A stretch of 64,000 nt of DNA from CAIVAT01 sp037133475. GTDB taxonomy: Bacteria; Bacteroidota; Bacteroidia; Bacteroidales; FEN-979. The position numbers were made by a program, and so were the translations under genes. The stretch spans positions 1 through 64,000 of the forward strand of contig JBAXOB010000007.1 in NCBI GenBank assembly GCA_037133475.1. Reading direction: 5' to 3'. The notes under the pieces were generated by a model. That model was not told the DNA's origin. It did not search any database and worked only from the letters and a program-made list of their open reading frames with translations. Numbering within the stretch: position 1 is the stretch's first letter; each line of letters opens with the position of its first letter. Of the stretch, positions 18,273-27,349 are shown one piece after another.

Positions 18273-18986
18273 ATGAAAAGAACCGACCTGTTAGTTATTG
18301 CTGCAATCTTCCTACTTCTGCTGCCCTTTTTCATTTTTCCTCCCGTTTATGATGCTTATAAGGAGTTCAACGGACTTCACGGTTATATCATGAGTTTTCT
18401 GAAATTTGCGCTGCTGGCTACCTTTGGAGAATGCCTGGGATTAAGGATCCGGACGGGTGAATACACCAAACCCGGGTTTGGCCTGGTGCCACGTGCCCTG
18501 GTGTGGGGTTTCCTCGGAATCATTATTAAAACAGGCTTCGTCATTTTTGGTGAAGGGGCTCCTGTGGTGTTGAAGACCCTGGGAGTCAACTTCCCGATGG
18601 CCAATCCTGCCGATATTTTAAGACAACCCGGTTTCAGTGCCCTGAAGTTACTGGCCGCATTCAGCGTGAGTGTTACCATGAATTGCCTGTTTGCCCCCGT
18701 ATTCATGGCATTTCACAAGATCACCGATCTTCATATCCTGAAAACCGGCGGCACCCTGGGCCGTTTTTTCTCCCCGATGCCTGTTGGCAGCTATGTTCAG
18801 CAGGCCGACTGGCAAACGTTCTGGAGCTTTGTCCTCAAAAAGACCATCCCTTTTTTCTGGATTCCTGCGCAAACCGTCAATTTCCTGCTGCCTGAAGGTT
18901 ACCGTATCCTTGTGGCCGCAATCTACAGCGTTGTGCTGGGTATCCTGCTTTCCCTTGCCAGCATGATGCAGCAAAAAAAGTCGTAG
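18273..18986 (+). CDS. Mpv17/PMP22-like membrane protein
   Basis: Membrane protein of 237 residues with about five hydrophobic segments. The C-terminus, FFWIPAQTVNFLLPEGYR followed by a long helix, matches the Mpv17/PMP22 signature W-x-P-x-Q-x-x-NF-x-x-(V/L)P-x-x-xR, a family best known from peroxisomal and mitochondrial membranes. The segment ADWQTFWSFVLKKTIPFF before it also fits. The function of bacterial members is unknown to me; Mpv17 itself is described as a channel-like protein. It sits alone between yqgE and the T9SS protein on the same strand. The family call rests on the C-terminal signature only. Confidence 0.65.
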   Translation: MKRTDLLVIAAIFLLLLPFFIFPPVYDAYKEFNGLHGYIMSFLKFALLATFGECLGLRIRTGEYTKPGFGLVPRALVWGFLGIIIKTGFVIFGEGAPVVLKTLGVNFPMANPADILRQPGFSALKLLAAFSVSVTMNCLFAPVFMAFHKITDLHILKTGGTLGRFFSPMPVGSYVQQADWQTFWSFVLKKTIPFFWIPAQTVNFLLPEGYRILVAAIYSVVLGILLSLASMMQQKKS

Positions 18987-19137
18987 GAGCGCCTTCCTGT
19001 CGCTTATTTCATTCACCCATTCCATATGCAGGCATACTCCAGTGTCGATAGCCGGCCTAATCTTAAAATCAATTCGTTTTTTTTATCATTTCAAAGGATT
19101 ATTGTATAATTTTATGATCTTGTAAATAAGATAAACG

Positions 19138-21285
19138 ATGGGGAAAAGGTTCCTGTTTTCCATTTTCCTCCTGCTTTGTGTACGCCTGCTCACAGAGGCA
19201 GAGGGGACAAAGCAGATTGCACCTTTTGACAGCGCGGCAGGTCAGCTTTGCATTGACAAATCGCGCAACGACTTCGGTTTCTTCAATGCAGCTCCCGAGT
19301 TCAGGATCAATATCCATATTGCCGATATTTCCGAGAAGATCAACTTTGGCCTGGGAGCAATTAATTACCTTATCCAATCACAGGTGCAGTACAGGTTGAC
19401 AGCCCCCTCCGGCAATGTTGTGGTTGGCCCTAATATTGTGCCGGTTTCAGGCCAGCAGGGATTTATTGACACCTATAACCAGGCTGTCAGCGGGCCGTTT
19501 CCCGGTTCCGGGGGGTATGATCCTGTCCAATACCTGCCGGTGGTACCCGGCGACTATTATTTAGAATTTTATTACCCCCCCGACAGTCTCACGATTTACA
19601 GTGAAAAGGCCCGGATCATGTTTGCTTTTTTCGATATCACCGTTGTCAATTCATTGGGTCAGCCTGTTTCGGGAAGGGTTTGGTCGAAAGCCTGGCAGTT
19701 TAACTGCGGCAATGTGGAACCGCCGCCCACCAACAACCGTTTTTGGGGTACCATGTTTATCCTTTCCGACGACAGCATCGTGACGAGTGTCAATTGCAAC
19801 GGGTTTATCGGGGGGACTTTCTCTATTTCAAGCAACAAGACAGGCTGCTCCACCACCGGGAATATCGCTGTTGACCGGCAGTCGCGAACCGGCTTTCATA
19901 CCTATCCGCAATACAAGATATTCCTGGCCGACCCCGACAGCATCATCTTCCCGACCGGGAAAGCCCAGCCGGGCATCATCCTGCCGGTTACCACCACCAG
20001 CAATTGCAACGGCGGTGTTGACATTAAGGTAAAAGTTGACCAGGACGGGATCCTGGAACTTTTTATCGAGGTGAACCCGCATCCCGGGCCAGATCCGCAG
20101 GATGTGAAGATCACCGCCAATGTTTCAGCGAACCCGGGAGGAACCGGTTACAATAACATTCACTGGAACGGAAACGACGGTAAGGGAAACCCTGTGAAAA
20201 ACGGGTCCGTCGTCAGCGCGACGGTCCGCTTTATCCACGGCATTACCCATTTGCCCATATATGACATCGAGTATAACGACAACGGATACAAGGTGGCGGT
20301 CATCCGCCCCCCCGGGGCTTCGCCTTCGATTTTCTGGGACGACAGCCTGCTCCCCACTTCCGGAACGGTTAACCTCACAGGCTGCAACGATCCGCTGGGA
20401 TGCCACTTATGGAATATCGACATCGGCGATACCAATACCATCAACTCATGGTGGTATGTGGCCAGCGCCAGTGCGCCAGCCATTTCATTCACGGTGAAAC
20501 GGGCCCCGCTTAACCCGGGGACCATCAGCGGAGATCCGAAGATCTGCAGTGGAACTGCAGCACACGTATATTCGGTTGTTCCCGATTCCAACTCAACTTC
20601 CTATAACTGGAGCTATTCCGGATCGGGGGGTACCCTGGCCAACCATGGTTCATCTTCAACGCTGGGATTTTCAGATACGACCACTTCCGGCACCCTCTCT
20701 GTCTCAGGCAACAACCTGGAATGTGGTTCGGGGCCTGCCTCAACGCTTCCCATCACCATTTACCCGTTACCCGCCGTAACAGTCAGCCGTTACGATTCCA
20801 TTTGTTACAATGCCCCCTCTTTCCCACTTTCGGGAGGGAACCCGCCGGGGGGAGCGTTTTTAATCAACGGTGTGGTTAAAACAATGCTGAATCCGGCCGC
20901 TTTGGGAACCGGGTTTCACAACATCATTTATCGTTACACCGACATCCACGGGTGCTCGAATGCCGACACGGCAGCCGTTTGGATTACCAACGGCAAGGGT
21001 TGTGAGGTCGTCATCTGGGTCCCCGATGCTTTTTCACCAAACGGTGACGGGGTGAATGACCATTTCCTGCCCCTTTCGGCCAACATCCGGCAATTCAGTA
21101 TGAATATTTACAGCCGCACCGGGGAACTGGTTTTTTCCTCCGATGCAGTGACCGACGGCTGGGATGGCACTTTTAAGGGGCAGCCGTGCACCGGGGGCAC
21201 CTATGTATATGTGATCGTTTACAAATTGTCGGAGTCGCCTCCCGAATTCAGGACCCTTTCCGGAACTTTAACACTGGTAAGGTAA
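19138..21285 (+). CDS. Secreted protein with T9SS type B sorting domain
   Basis: Exported protein of 715 residues. It has a signal peptide (MGKRFLFSIFLLLCVRLLTEA), a long extracellular part without a recognised enzyme domain (about 25-460, with a segment GNPVKNGSVVSATVRF like the FlgD/gliding-type linker), PKD/Ig-like beta domains at about 462-615 (NPGTISGDPKICSGTAAHVY; ITIYPLPAVTVS), and a C-terminal type IX secretion sorting domain: WVPDAFSPNGDGVNDHFLP at about 630-650, then WDGTFKGQPCTGGTYVYVI and a final TLSGTLTLVR. The SPNGDGVND pattern defines the type B (gliding-motility C-terminal) domain, so the protein is predicted to be secreted through the outer membrane and attached to, or released from, the cell surface. 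No neighbour suggests a substrate. Confidence 0.9.
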   Translation: MGKRFLFSIFLLLCVRLLTEAEGTKQIAPFDSAAGQLCIDKSRNDFGFFNAAPEFRINIHIADISEKINFGLGAINYLIQSQVQYRLTAPSGNVVVGPNIVPVSGQQGFIDTYNQAVSGPFPGSGGYDPVQYLPVVPGDYYLEFYYPPDSLTIYSEKARIMFAFFDITVVNSLGQPVSGRVWSKAWQFNCGNVEPPPTNNRFWGTMFILSDDSIVTSVNCNGFIGGTFSISSNKTGCSTTGNIAVDRQSRTGFHTYPQYKIFLADPDSIIFPTGKAQPGIILPVTTTSNCNGGVDIKVKVDQDGILELFIEVNPHPGPDPQDVKITANVSANPGGTGYNNIHWNGNDGKGNPVKNGSVVSATVRFIHGITHLPIYDIEYNDNGYKVAVIRPPGASPSIFWDDSLLPTSGTVNLTGCNDPLGCHLWNIDIGDTNTINSWWYVASASAPAISFTVKRAPLNPGTISGDPKICSGTAAHVYSVVPDSNSTSYNWSYSGSGGTLANHGSSSTLGFSDTTTSGTLSVSGNNLECGSGPASTLPITIYPLPAVTVSRYDSICYNAPSFPLSGGNPPGGAFLINGVVKTMLNPAALGTGFHNIIYRYTDIHGCSNADTAAVWITNGKGCEVVIWVPDAFSPNGDGVNDHFLPLSANIRQFSMNIYSRTGELVFSSDAVTDGWDGTFKGQPCTGGTYVYVIVYKLSESPPEFRTLSGTLTLVR

Positions 21286-21420
21286 TAAGGGTTAAATCCT
21301 GCCCCGAAAATAAATATCAATAATTCTTTTTATCCATAGTTAAACCGTTGGATAATTGCAAATAAATAAGCAATTTTGCCATCTGTTTTTTTCTTATCAA
21401 TACATTTATTTCCATCGCAT

Positions 21421-22743
21421 ATGAAAGATACTCCCATCCGTTACGATGTGGTTCGCCGCCATATTGACGACAGCAAAATCAGGAACATAGGAAAGGCTAC
21501 CATTCGTGAAATAAAACGTTTGATCAATGGTATTGAAAACGAGACTGGCGAAAAATTCATCCGGATGGAGATGGGGGTTCCCGGACTTCCTGCAACCGAG
21601 ATTGGCGTCCAGGCAGAAATTGAAGCGCTGAAAAACGGGGTCGCCGCCATCTATCCCGACATTGAAGGTACTCCTGTGCTGAAAAATGAGGCTGCAAGGT
21701 TTGTCAAGCTCTTTCTTGACATTGACGTAGATCCTGCCAATTGTGTGCCGACAGTCGGAAGCATGCAGGGCGGATTTGCAGCATTTCTGACCTTTTCGAA
21801 AATCCACCGCGAAAAAGATACCACCCTGTTTATCGATCCCGGCTTCCCGGTTCATCACCAGCAGCACAAGGTGCTGGGCCAGAAATTCGAGACCTTTGAC
21901 GTGTATGAATTCCGCGGGGATAAACTGCGCGAAAAACTGATCAGCTATTTTGAGAAGGGCAATATACATTCGGTCCTCTATTCAAACCCCAACAATCCAT
22001 CCTGGATCTGTTTTACGGATCATGAACTGCAGATCATCGGCGAACTGGCCAACCAGTACAACGTGATCATCATTGAAGACCTGGCCTATTTTGCCATGGA
22101 TTTCCGCAAGGATTATTCCAAACCGGGGATGCCCCCTTTCCAGCCGACTGTAGCCAAATATACCGACAACTACGTCATGCTGATCTCCAGTTCCAAAGCC
22201 TTCAGCTATGCCGGGCAACGGATCGGGATGATGATCGTTTCGAACAAATTATTCAATACCCGTTCGGCCGACCTGTTACAGTTCTATTCCACGGATATTG
22301 TAGGCCGGGCCCTTATTTACGGCACCGTTTATGCACTGAGTGCAGGTACTGCCCATTCCACCCAGTATGCACTGGCAGCCATGCTGAAGGCCGCCAACGA
22401 CGGCACCTTTAATTTTGTCGAGGCAGTCAGGGAGTATGGCGAAAAAGCCAAAATCATGAAGGCGATGTTCCTTGCCAACGGTTTCGAGATCGTATATGAC
22501 CAGGACGAAGGGGTGCCGATTGCCGATGGCTTCTACTTTACCTTTGCCTATCCCGGATTCGACGGGGAGGCGCTGCTTGAAGAACTTCTCTATTACGGGA
22601 TCAGCGCCATTGCTCTGAGCATCACCGGCAGTGAACGGAAGGAGGGAATACGCGCCTGTGTGTCGCTTGTGAAACGCGACCAGTTCCCCGCACTGGAGGA
22701 TCGGCTGAAAAAGTTCAATGAAAACCATGCCGGCAGGAAATAA
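21421..22743 (+). CDS. PLP-dependent aminotransferase, class I/II
   Basis: Fold-type I PLP enzyme of 440 residues. The N-terminus is MKDTPIRYDVVRRHIDDSKI; MEMGVPGLPA near 45, YSNPNNPSW near 185 and the PLP-lysine motif SSSKAFSYAGQRIGMM near 255-270 are clear, with the Schiff-base Lys in SSSKAFSY. The start at 21421 is the family-like one; an ATG 45 bases upstream adds unrelated hydrophobic residues. Amino-acid specificity cannot be assigned, although position directly upstream of a branched-chain/2-oxoglutarate oxidoreductase operon would suit a transaminase that makes 2-oxoacids. That link is inference. Confidence 0.85.
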   Translation: MKDTPIRYDVVRRHIDDSKIRNIGKATIREIKRLINGIENETGEKFIRMEMGVPGLPATEIGVQAEIEALKNGVAAIYPDIEGTPVLKNEAARFVKLFLDIDVDPANCVPTVGSMQGGFAAFLTFSKIHREKDTTLFIDPGFPVHHQQHKVLGQKFETFDVYEFRGDKLREKLISYFEKGNIHSVLYSNPNNPSWICFTDHELQIIGELANQYNVIIIEDLAYFAMDFRKDYSKPGMPPFQPTVAKYTDNYVMLISSSKAFSYAGQRIGMMIVSNKLFNTRSADLLQFYSTDIVGRALIYGTVYALSAGTAHSTQYALAAMLKAANDGTFNFVEAVREYGEKAKIMKAMFLANGFEIVYDQDEGVPIADGFYFTFAYPGFDGEALLEELLYYGISAIALSITGSERKEGIRACVSLVKRDQFPALEDRLKKFNENHAGRK

Positions 22744-22844
22744 CGGCGGGGCCCAGGTTTTTACGAGAGTCATTCCCCCGCGGCAAACTTAAACTATTTC
22801 TAAATTAGACCTATAAAGTCACTTTCTACAGGCCATCGTACCTG

Positions 22845-22871
22845 TTGTTCGAACAAATTTCAGTAATTTCG
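22845..22871 (+). promoter_or_regulatory. Putative promoter of the 2-oxoacid oxidoreductase operon
   Basis: TTG at 22845-22847 and TAATTTCG at 22864-22871 (one mismatch to TAnnTTTG) with 16 bases between, 36 bases before the first gene. Confidence 0.45.
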
Positions 22872-22907
22872 CAAATGTGAATCTGTTAACAATACAACCC
22901 TTATCAT

Positions 22908-23138
22908 ATGGCAAAAATCAAAGGTGATATCGTAATCAACACCGAACGTTGCAAAGGCTGTGAAGTATGTATAGCAGCCTGCCCCTTCACGGTGATTCAG
23001 ATGTCGAAGGAAGTGAACAGTAAAGGATATCATTTCGCAATGAAGGTGAATGACGAATGCACAGGCTGCACCAACTGCGCCCTGGTTTGTCCCGACGGCG
23101 TGATTACCGTGTACCGGGCCAAAGTGACAACCGAATAA
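22908..23138 (+). CDS. 2-oxoacid:ferredoxin oxidoreductase, 4Fe-4S delta subunit
   Basis: Ferredoxin-like subunit of 76 residues that passes electrons from the catalytic subunits to ferredoxin. Two complete cluster motifs are visible: CKGCEVCIAACP at about 15-26 and CTGCTNCALVCP at about 53-64, each supplying three Cys for one cluster and the fourth Cys to the other. It is the first gene of a four-gene operon, 20 bases before the alpha subunit gene. This gene order (delta, alpha, beta, gamma) is known for VOR/KOR-type enzymes. Confidence 0.95.
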   Translation: MAKIKGDIVINTERCKGCEVCIAACPFTVIQMSKEVNSKGYHFAMKVNDECTGCTNCALVCPDGVITVYRAKVTTE

Positions 23139-23158
23139 AAACCAAAAAACGATACTCA

Positions 23159-24241
23159 ATGGGTGAACTTAGACTAATGAAGGGCAACGAAGCTGTCGCT
23201 GAAGCCGCTATCCGCGCCGGTTGCGACGGTTATTTCGGATACCCCATAACACCCCAGTCCGAGGTAATGGAATACCTGATGGCCGAAAAGCCATTTGAGA
23301 GGACCGGAATGGTGGTATTACAGGCAGAAAGCGAAGTAGCAGCCGTCAATATGATATATGGCGGAGCCGGAACCGGAAAAATGGTCATGACCTCCTCCTC
23401 CAGTCCCGGTATCAGCCTGATGCAGGAGGGTATCAGTTATATGGCAGGGGCAGAACTTCCCGGGCTGATCGTCAATATCGTCCGTGGTGGTCCCGGACTT
23501 GGCACCATTCAACCTTCACAGGCCGACTATTTCCAGGCTGTAAAAGGCGGCGGTCACGGCGATTACAAAATGCTTGTGCTGGCGCCAGCTTCGGTACAGG
23601 AGATGTGCGACCATGTTAAACTGGGTTTTGACAAGGCGTTCCAGTACCGCACCCCCGTTATGATCCTTTCCGACGGAGCCATCGGGCAAATGATGGAAAA
23701 GGTCGTCCTTTTCGACCAGATCCCGCGCCGCACCGACGCAGAGGTGGTTGCACAGTGCCCCTGGGCGTCAAACGGACGGCCATCCACGCGCAACCACAAC
23801 ATCATCACCTCCCTCGACCTCGATCCTGCCGGCCAGGAAAGGGTTAACCTGAAACTCCAGGCGAAATATAAGCTGATGGAAGAAAACGAGGTGCTGTACG
23901 AAGAAATTCAATGCGACGATGCTGAATACCTGTTTGTAGCCTTCGGACTTTCAGCCAGGATATGCCAGAAGGCCATCGACCTTGCCCGCGCCAAAGGGAT
24001 TAAAGTCGGTCTCTTCCGCCCCATCACCCTCTTTCCCTTCCCGGCAACCGAAGTATCGAATGTCGGCAACCGCGTAAAAGGGATCCTGGTCGTGGAGATG
24101 AATGCCGGACAGATGATCGAAGATGTCAAACTTTCGGTGGGTTGTAAAGTGAAGATCGAACATTTCGGTCGGTTCGGCGGCATAATCCCCTCCCCGGATG
24201 AAGTTGTATATGCACTCGAACATAAAATTATCGGAGGCTGA
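23159..24241 (+). CDS. 2-oxoacid:ferredoxin oxidoreductase, alpha subunit (VorB/KorA type)
   Basis: Alpha subunit of 360 residues from the ATG at 23159. It begins MGELRLMKGNEAVAEAAIRA and has GYFGYPITPQSEVMEYL near 23-40, MTSSSSPGISLMQEGISY near 73-90 and NIVRGGPGLGTIQPSQADYF near 106-125, the last being the pyrimidine-binding and substrate-gating region. C-terminal part 255-360 is the transketolase C-like domain (FRPITLFPFPATEV). Close relatives are annotated as 3-methyl-2-oxobutanoate (VOR) or 2-oxoglutarate (KOR) oxidoreductase, so the substrate remains open. A longer frame starting at 23057 overlaps the ferredoxin-subunit gene and is not used. The beta subunit starts 2 bases after the stop. 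Confidence 0.93.
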   Translation: MGELRLMKGNEAVAEAAIRAGCDGYFGYPITPQSEVMEYLMAEKPFERTGMVVLQAESEVAAVNMIYGGAGTGKMVMTSSSSPGISLMQEGISYMAGAELPGLIVNIVRGGPGLGTIQPSQADYFQAVKGGGHGDYKMLVLAPASVQEMCDHVKLGFDKAFQYRTPVMILSDGAIGQMMEKVVLFDQIPRRTDAEVVAQCPWASNGRPSTRNHNIITSLDLDPAGQERVNLKLQAKYKLMEENEVLYEEIQCDDAEYLFVAFGLSARICQKAIDLARAKGIKVGLFRPITLFPFPATEVSNVGNRVKGILVVEMNAGQMIEDVKLSVGCKVKIEHFGRFGGIIPSPDEVVYALEHKIIGG

Positions 24242-24243
24242 TC

Positions 24244-25056
24244 ATGGAAGATAAATTCGCAAAAACAGAAATACACAAGCCGGAAAATATTGTCTATAAA
24301 AGGACCGACCTGCTCGTCGACCGGCCCCTGAGCTATTGCCCGGGTTGCGGGCACGGCACCGCCCACAGGATGCTGATGGAGGTCATTGAAGAGATGGACA
24401 TCACCGAAAAAACCATTGGCGTTTCACCCGTAGGCTGCTCAGTGCTTGCCTATGATTTCCTGAACATCGATATGCTGGGTGCTGCCCACGGCAGGGCTCC
24501 CGCGCTGGCAACCGCCATCAAACGGCTTTGGCCCGACCACTTTGTCTTTACCTACCAGGGCGACGGCGACCTTGCCGCCATCGGCACCGCTGAAACCATC
24601 CACGCCTGCAACCGGGGAGAAAATATCACCGTTATCTTCATCAACAATGGTATCTACGGGATGACCGGCGGCCAGATGGCCCCGACCACCCTCCCGGGTA
24701 TGCGTTCATCCACATCACCCTATGGACGCGATGTGCCCACGATGGGACACCCGTTGAAGATCACCGAACTGATCTCCCATCTGCCGGGCGTTTATTATGT
24801 GACCCGCCAGGCGGTTCATACCCCAAACGCTGTCCGTAAAACCAAAAAAGCCATCCGCAAGGCGTTTGAACTTCAGAAGGAGAACAAGGGACTGTGCTTC
24901 ATCGAGATCGTTTCCAACTGCAATTCCGGATGGAAAATGACCCCGGTTCAATCCAACAAATGGATGGAAGACAACATGTTCCCATTCTATCAGCTTGGCG
25001 ACATCAAAGTTGACGGGAAACTGGTAGAGAAAAAAGAACAGGTGGAAAAGGAATAA
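24244..25056 (+). CDS. 2-oxoacid:ferredoxin oxidoreductase, beta subunit (TPP-binding)
   Basis: TPP-binding catalytic subunit of 270 residues. The motif YCPGCGHGTAHRMLMEV near 34-50 carries cluster-type cysteines, GVSPVGCSVLAYDF is near 59-72, and the TPP motif GDGDLAAIGTAE...NNGIYGMTGGQ (GDG at about 103, NN at about 136) is intact. It forms the active site with the alpha subunit: 2-oxoacid + CoA + oxidised ferredoxin to acyl-CoA + CO2 + reduced ferredoxin. The gene is 2 bases after alpha and 51 bases before gamma. The substrate (branched-chain 2-oxoacid or 2-oxoglutarate) is not resolved. Confidence 0.94.
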   Translation: MEDKFAKTEIHKPENIVYKRTDLLVDRPLSYCPGCGHGTAHRMLMEVIEEMDITEKTIGVSPVGCSVLAYDFLNIDMLGAAHGRAPALATAIKRLWPDHFVFTYQGDGDLAAIGTAETIHACNRGENITVIFINNGIYGMTGGQMAPTTLPGMRSSTSPYGRDVPTMGHPLKITELISHLPGVYYVTRQAVHTPNAVRKTKKAIRKAFELQKENKGLCFIEIVSNCNSGWKMTPVQSNKWMEDNMFPFYQLGDIKVDGKLVEKKEQVEKE

Positions 25057-25107
25057 TATCCTTTCGGAATCTGAAATGCATTTTTCAATATTCGATATTC
25101 ATACAAT

Positions 25108-25662
25108 ATGACAGAAGAGATCATTATAGCCGGTTTCGGAGGACAGGGAGTCCTCTCCATGGGAAAGATCCTTGCCTATTCAGGCGTTATGCAGGATAAA
25201 GAAGTTAGCTGGATGCCTTCCTACGGACCTGAAATGCGTGGCGGAACAGCCAACGTTACCGTTATTATCAGCGACGAGCGAATCAGTTCCCCCATCCTGA
25301 ATTCGTACGATACTGCCATTATCCTGAACCAGCAGTCGATGGATAAATTCGAGAAAACCGTGAAGCCGGGCGGCCTGCTCATCTATGACCCGAACGGACT
25401 CACACGGTTCCCCGAACGTAAAGATATCAATATCTATTCGATCGAAGCAGCCGATGAAGCAGCCCGGCAGGGTCTGTCAAAGATCTTCAACATGGTTGTC
25501 CTCGGCGCGTTTCTGAAACTCAAACCCCTGGTTGCCCCTGAGTTCATCCACAAGGGTTTACAAAAATCACTTCCTGCACGCCACCATGCCCTGATCCCCG
25601 AAAACGAAAAAGCGATCGAGATCGGTAAAGGACTGCTCAAGGCAGTGCACCTGGTCAATTAG
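25108..25662 (+). CDS. 2-oxoacid:ferredoxin oxidoreductase, gamma subunit
   Basis: Gamma subunit of 184 residues, which binds CoA in this enzyme family. The start MTEEIIIAGFGGQGVLSMGK holds the GFGGQGVL signature, SWMPSYGPEMRGGTANVTV follows at about 33-51 and NQQSMDKFEKTVKPGG at about 74-89. It completes the four-gene operon. Gap to the DUF2400 gene is 25 bases, so that gene could still be on the same transcript. Confidence 0.95.
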   Translation: MTEEIIIAGFGGQGVLSMGKILAYSGVMQDKEVSWMPSYGPEMRGGTANVTVIISDERISSPILNSYDTAIILNQQSMDKFEKTVKPGGLLIYDPNGLTRFPERKDINIYSIEAADEAARQGLSKIFNMVVLGAFLKLKPLVAPEFIHKGLQKSLPARHHALIPENEKAIEIGKGLLKAVHLVN

Positions 25663-25687
25663 AGCTCACCGAAACCGGTGATACAAC

Positions 25688-26455
25688 ATGAGGCTGACTA
25701 CGCTGGAACTGTTTTCCTTCCTTGAAGAAAAATACAGCCAGTATAATCAGCCTCATTTTATTGAAAGTGACCCGGTATCGGTCCCCCACCGTTTTACAAT
25801 CAAACAGGATATCGAAATTGCCGGCTTCCTGGCTGCCACCATCTCCTGGGGCAACCGGAAATCGATCGTTGCCAATGCCAGCAGGCTTGTTCAGCTGATG
25901 GACGACTCCCCGTACGATTTCCTGATCAATGCCGGTCCGCAGGATTTCAAACCCTTTCTCGGATTCGTTCACCGCACCTTCAACGGTGACGATTGTCTCT
26001 TTTTTATTACTGCCCTGAAAAACCTTTATCAAAAGCACCTGAGCCTCGAACCCCTCTTCAGCAGCGTGAACCAGCAGGGCGCCGCCCATGGCATCACTGC
26101 ATTCAGGAATGCGTTCCTGGAAACCAGCCACCTGCCCAGGTCCGAAAAGCACCTCTCCGATCCGGCAGCTGGGTCGGCGACCAAGCGGATCAACATGTTC
26201 CTGCGATGGATGGTACGCAACGACGGCAAGGGAGTCGATTTTGGCATCTGGCAAACCATCAGCCCCGCGAAACTGATCTGCCCGCTTGATATTCACGTGG
26301 GCAACGTGGCCCGGAAACTCGGTCTTCTCCAGCGAAATGCCAACGACTGGAAAGCAGCTGAGGAGGTTACGGCAAACCTATGCAAATTCGATCCCCTCGA
26401 CCCTGTTAAATATGATTTTGCCCTGTTCGGGCTTGGGATAAATGAAAAATTCTGA
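25688..26455 (+). CDS. TIGR02757/DUF2400 family protein
   Basis: Conserved protein of 255 residues, a family of unknown function annotated TIGR02757. Visible motifs are SDPVSVPHRFTIKQDIEIAG near 20-40, WGNRKSIVANASRLVQLMD near 48-66, the SDPAAGSATKRINMFLRWMV region near 155-175 and the C-terminal DPLDPVKYDFALFGLGI. The ALFG/G ending and helix-rich middle recall HhH-GPD DNA glycosylases, which is a weak parallel and not proof of activity. It follows the oxidoreductase gamma gene by 25 bases. Confidence 0.88.
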   Translation: MRLTTLELFSFLEEKYSQYNQPHFIESDPVSVPHRFTIKQDIEIAGFLAATISWGNRKSIVANASRLVQLMDDSPYDFLINAGPQDFKPFLGFVHRTFNGDDCLFFITALKNLYQKHLSLEPLFSSVNQQGAAHGITAFRNAFLETSHLPRSEKHLSDPAAGSATKRINMFLRWMVRNDGKGVDFGIWQTISPAKLICPLDIHVGNVARKLGLLQRNANDWKAAEEVTANLCKFDPLDPVKYDFALFGLGINEKF

Positions 26456-26469
26456 GTTTGCATTTTTCC

Positions 26470-26477
26470 TATCTTTG
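26470..26477 (+). promoter_or_regulatory. Putative promoter -7 box, near-leaderless
   Basis: TATCTTTG, five bases before the ATG at 26483. If it is the promoter, the transcript would start at about the first codon. Confidence 0.5.
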
Positions 26478-26482
26478 TACGG

Positions 26483-27145
26483 ATGAAAAATCCACACCAG
26501 GACACCACCGCCGGACAACAGCAATTTTATTTCAGGATGGCCCTGTACCTGGCCATTTTCACTATTTTTTACAATATCCTGGAGGGGCTTGTAAGTGTTA
26601 TCCTGGGGATCTCCGACAACTGTCTTACCCTGTCGGGATTTGGCGCCGACAGCCTGATCGAGGTGGTTTCCGGAATCGGTATCCTGCAAATGGTGCTCAG
26701 GATCAGGAACCAGGGAACCGGACAGCGAAACCAATTCGAAAAACAGGCCTTACGGATTACCGGGTTTGCCTTTTACCTCCTGGCAGGCGGTCTGGTGATC
26801 ACCGCTGCCTACAATGGCTATATCGGGCATATACCCGAGACAACCTTTTGGGGAGTCGTTATCTCCCTGGTCTCCATCGTAGTGATGGTCATCCTTCTGC
26901 TGATGAAACTCACGACCGGCAGAAAACTTCTGTCCGATGCCATTATTGCCGATGCGCACTGCACACGGGTGTGCATCTACATGTCGGTCGTGCTGCTGGT
27001 CACCAGCGCCCTGTTTGAACTCACAGGCCTTGCCTGGATCGATATTGCAGGAACCCTCGGGCTGGCCTGGTTCTCCTTTTCCGAAGGCCGTGAATGCTTC
27101 GAAAAAGTAAAAAACAACACCTGTTGCAGTTGTCATAAATCCTAA
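26483..27145 (+). CDS. CDF-like cation transporter, short form
   Basis: Membrane protein of 220 residues with six hydrophobic segments, resembling the cation diffusion facilitator transmembrane domain. The paired polar segments that bind metal in CDF proteins are recognisable: LSGFGADSLIEVVSGI in the second helix (Asp plus Glu) and DAIIADAHCTRVCIYM in the fifth (Asp, His-Cys). The usual C-terminal cytoplasmic domain of about 90 residues is missing; the protein ends in a Cys-rich tail, NNTCCSCHKS. The tail may bind metal. It is followed after 5 bases by a Pmp3-like gene. The substrate could be zinc, cobalt or another divalent ion. Confidence 0.75.
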   Translation: MKNPHQDTTAGQQQFYFRMALYLAIFTIFYNILEGLVSVILGISDNCLTLSGFGADSLIEVVSGIGILQMVLRIRNQGTGQRNQFEKQALRITGFAFYLLAGGLVITAAYNGYIGHIPETTFWGVVISLVSIVVMVILLLMKLTTGRKLLSDAIIADAHCTRVCIYMSVVLLVTSALFELTGLAWIDIAGTLGLAWFSFSEGRECFEKVKNNTCCSCHKS

Positions 27146-27150
27146 ATAGC

Positions 27151-27303
27151 ATGGGCCTTTTCAGAGCGATCATCTGCATCATCTTCCCCCCGCTTGCCGT
27201 CCTTGACCGGGGATGCGGAGCGATATTACTGGTTGTCATCCTTACCTGCTGCGGCTGGATTCCCGGCGTGATCGCCGCCATTGTCTTTAATATGAGAGAT
27301 TGA
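27151..27303 (+). CDS. YqaE/Pmp3 family small membrane protein
   Basis: Fifty-residue protein with two hydrophobic segments, starting MGLFRAIICIIFPPLAVLDR and ending GWIPGVIAAIVFNMRD. The pattern FPP-x-AV near 13-17 and CGWIPG-x-IHA-like ending (GWIPGVIAA) are those of the Pmp3/YqaE proteolipid family, which affects membrane potential and ion tolerance in yeast. The start is the ATG 5 bases after the CDF-like stop, so both may be translated from one message. Confidence 0.85.
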   Translation: MGLFRAIICIIFPPLAVLDRGCGAILLVVILTCCGWIPGVIAAIVFNMRD

Positions 27304-27330
27304 AAAGATACCGCTTTTTTCCTACCTTTG
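27300..27330 (+). promoter_or_regulatory. Putative promoter of the LETM1-like gene
   Basis: TTG at 27300-27302 and TACCTTTG at 27323-27330 with 20 bases between, 19 bases before the ATG at 27350. The -33 element overlaps the Pmp3 stop codon. Confidence 0.5.
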
Positions 27331-27349
27331 TGTATCGTCCCCTTCGTTC

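Noticed and set aside
22744..22800. GC-rich inverted segments after the aminotransferase gene as a terminator
   Set aside because: The arms are short and widely separated, with no T run after the second arm.
25666..25681. Small hairpin TCACCG/CGGTGA between the oxidoreductase gamma gene and the DUF2400 gene
   Set aside because: Six-base stem with no T run following, so not a convincing terminator; an operon read-through is as likely.
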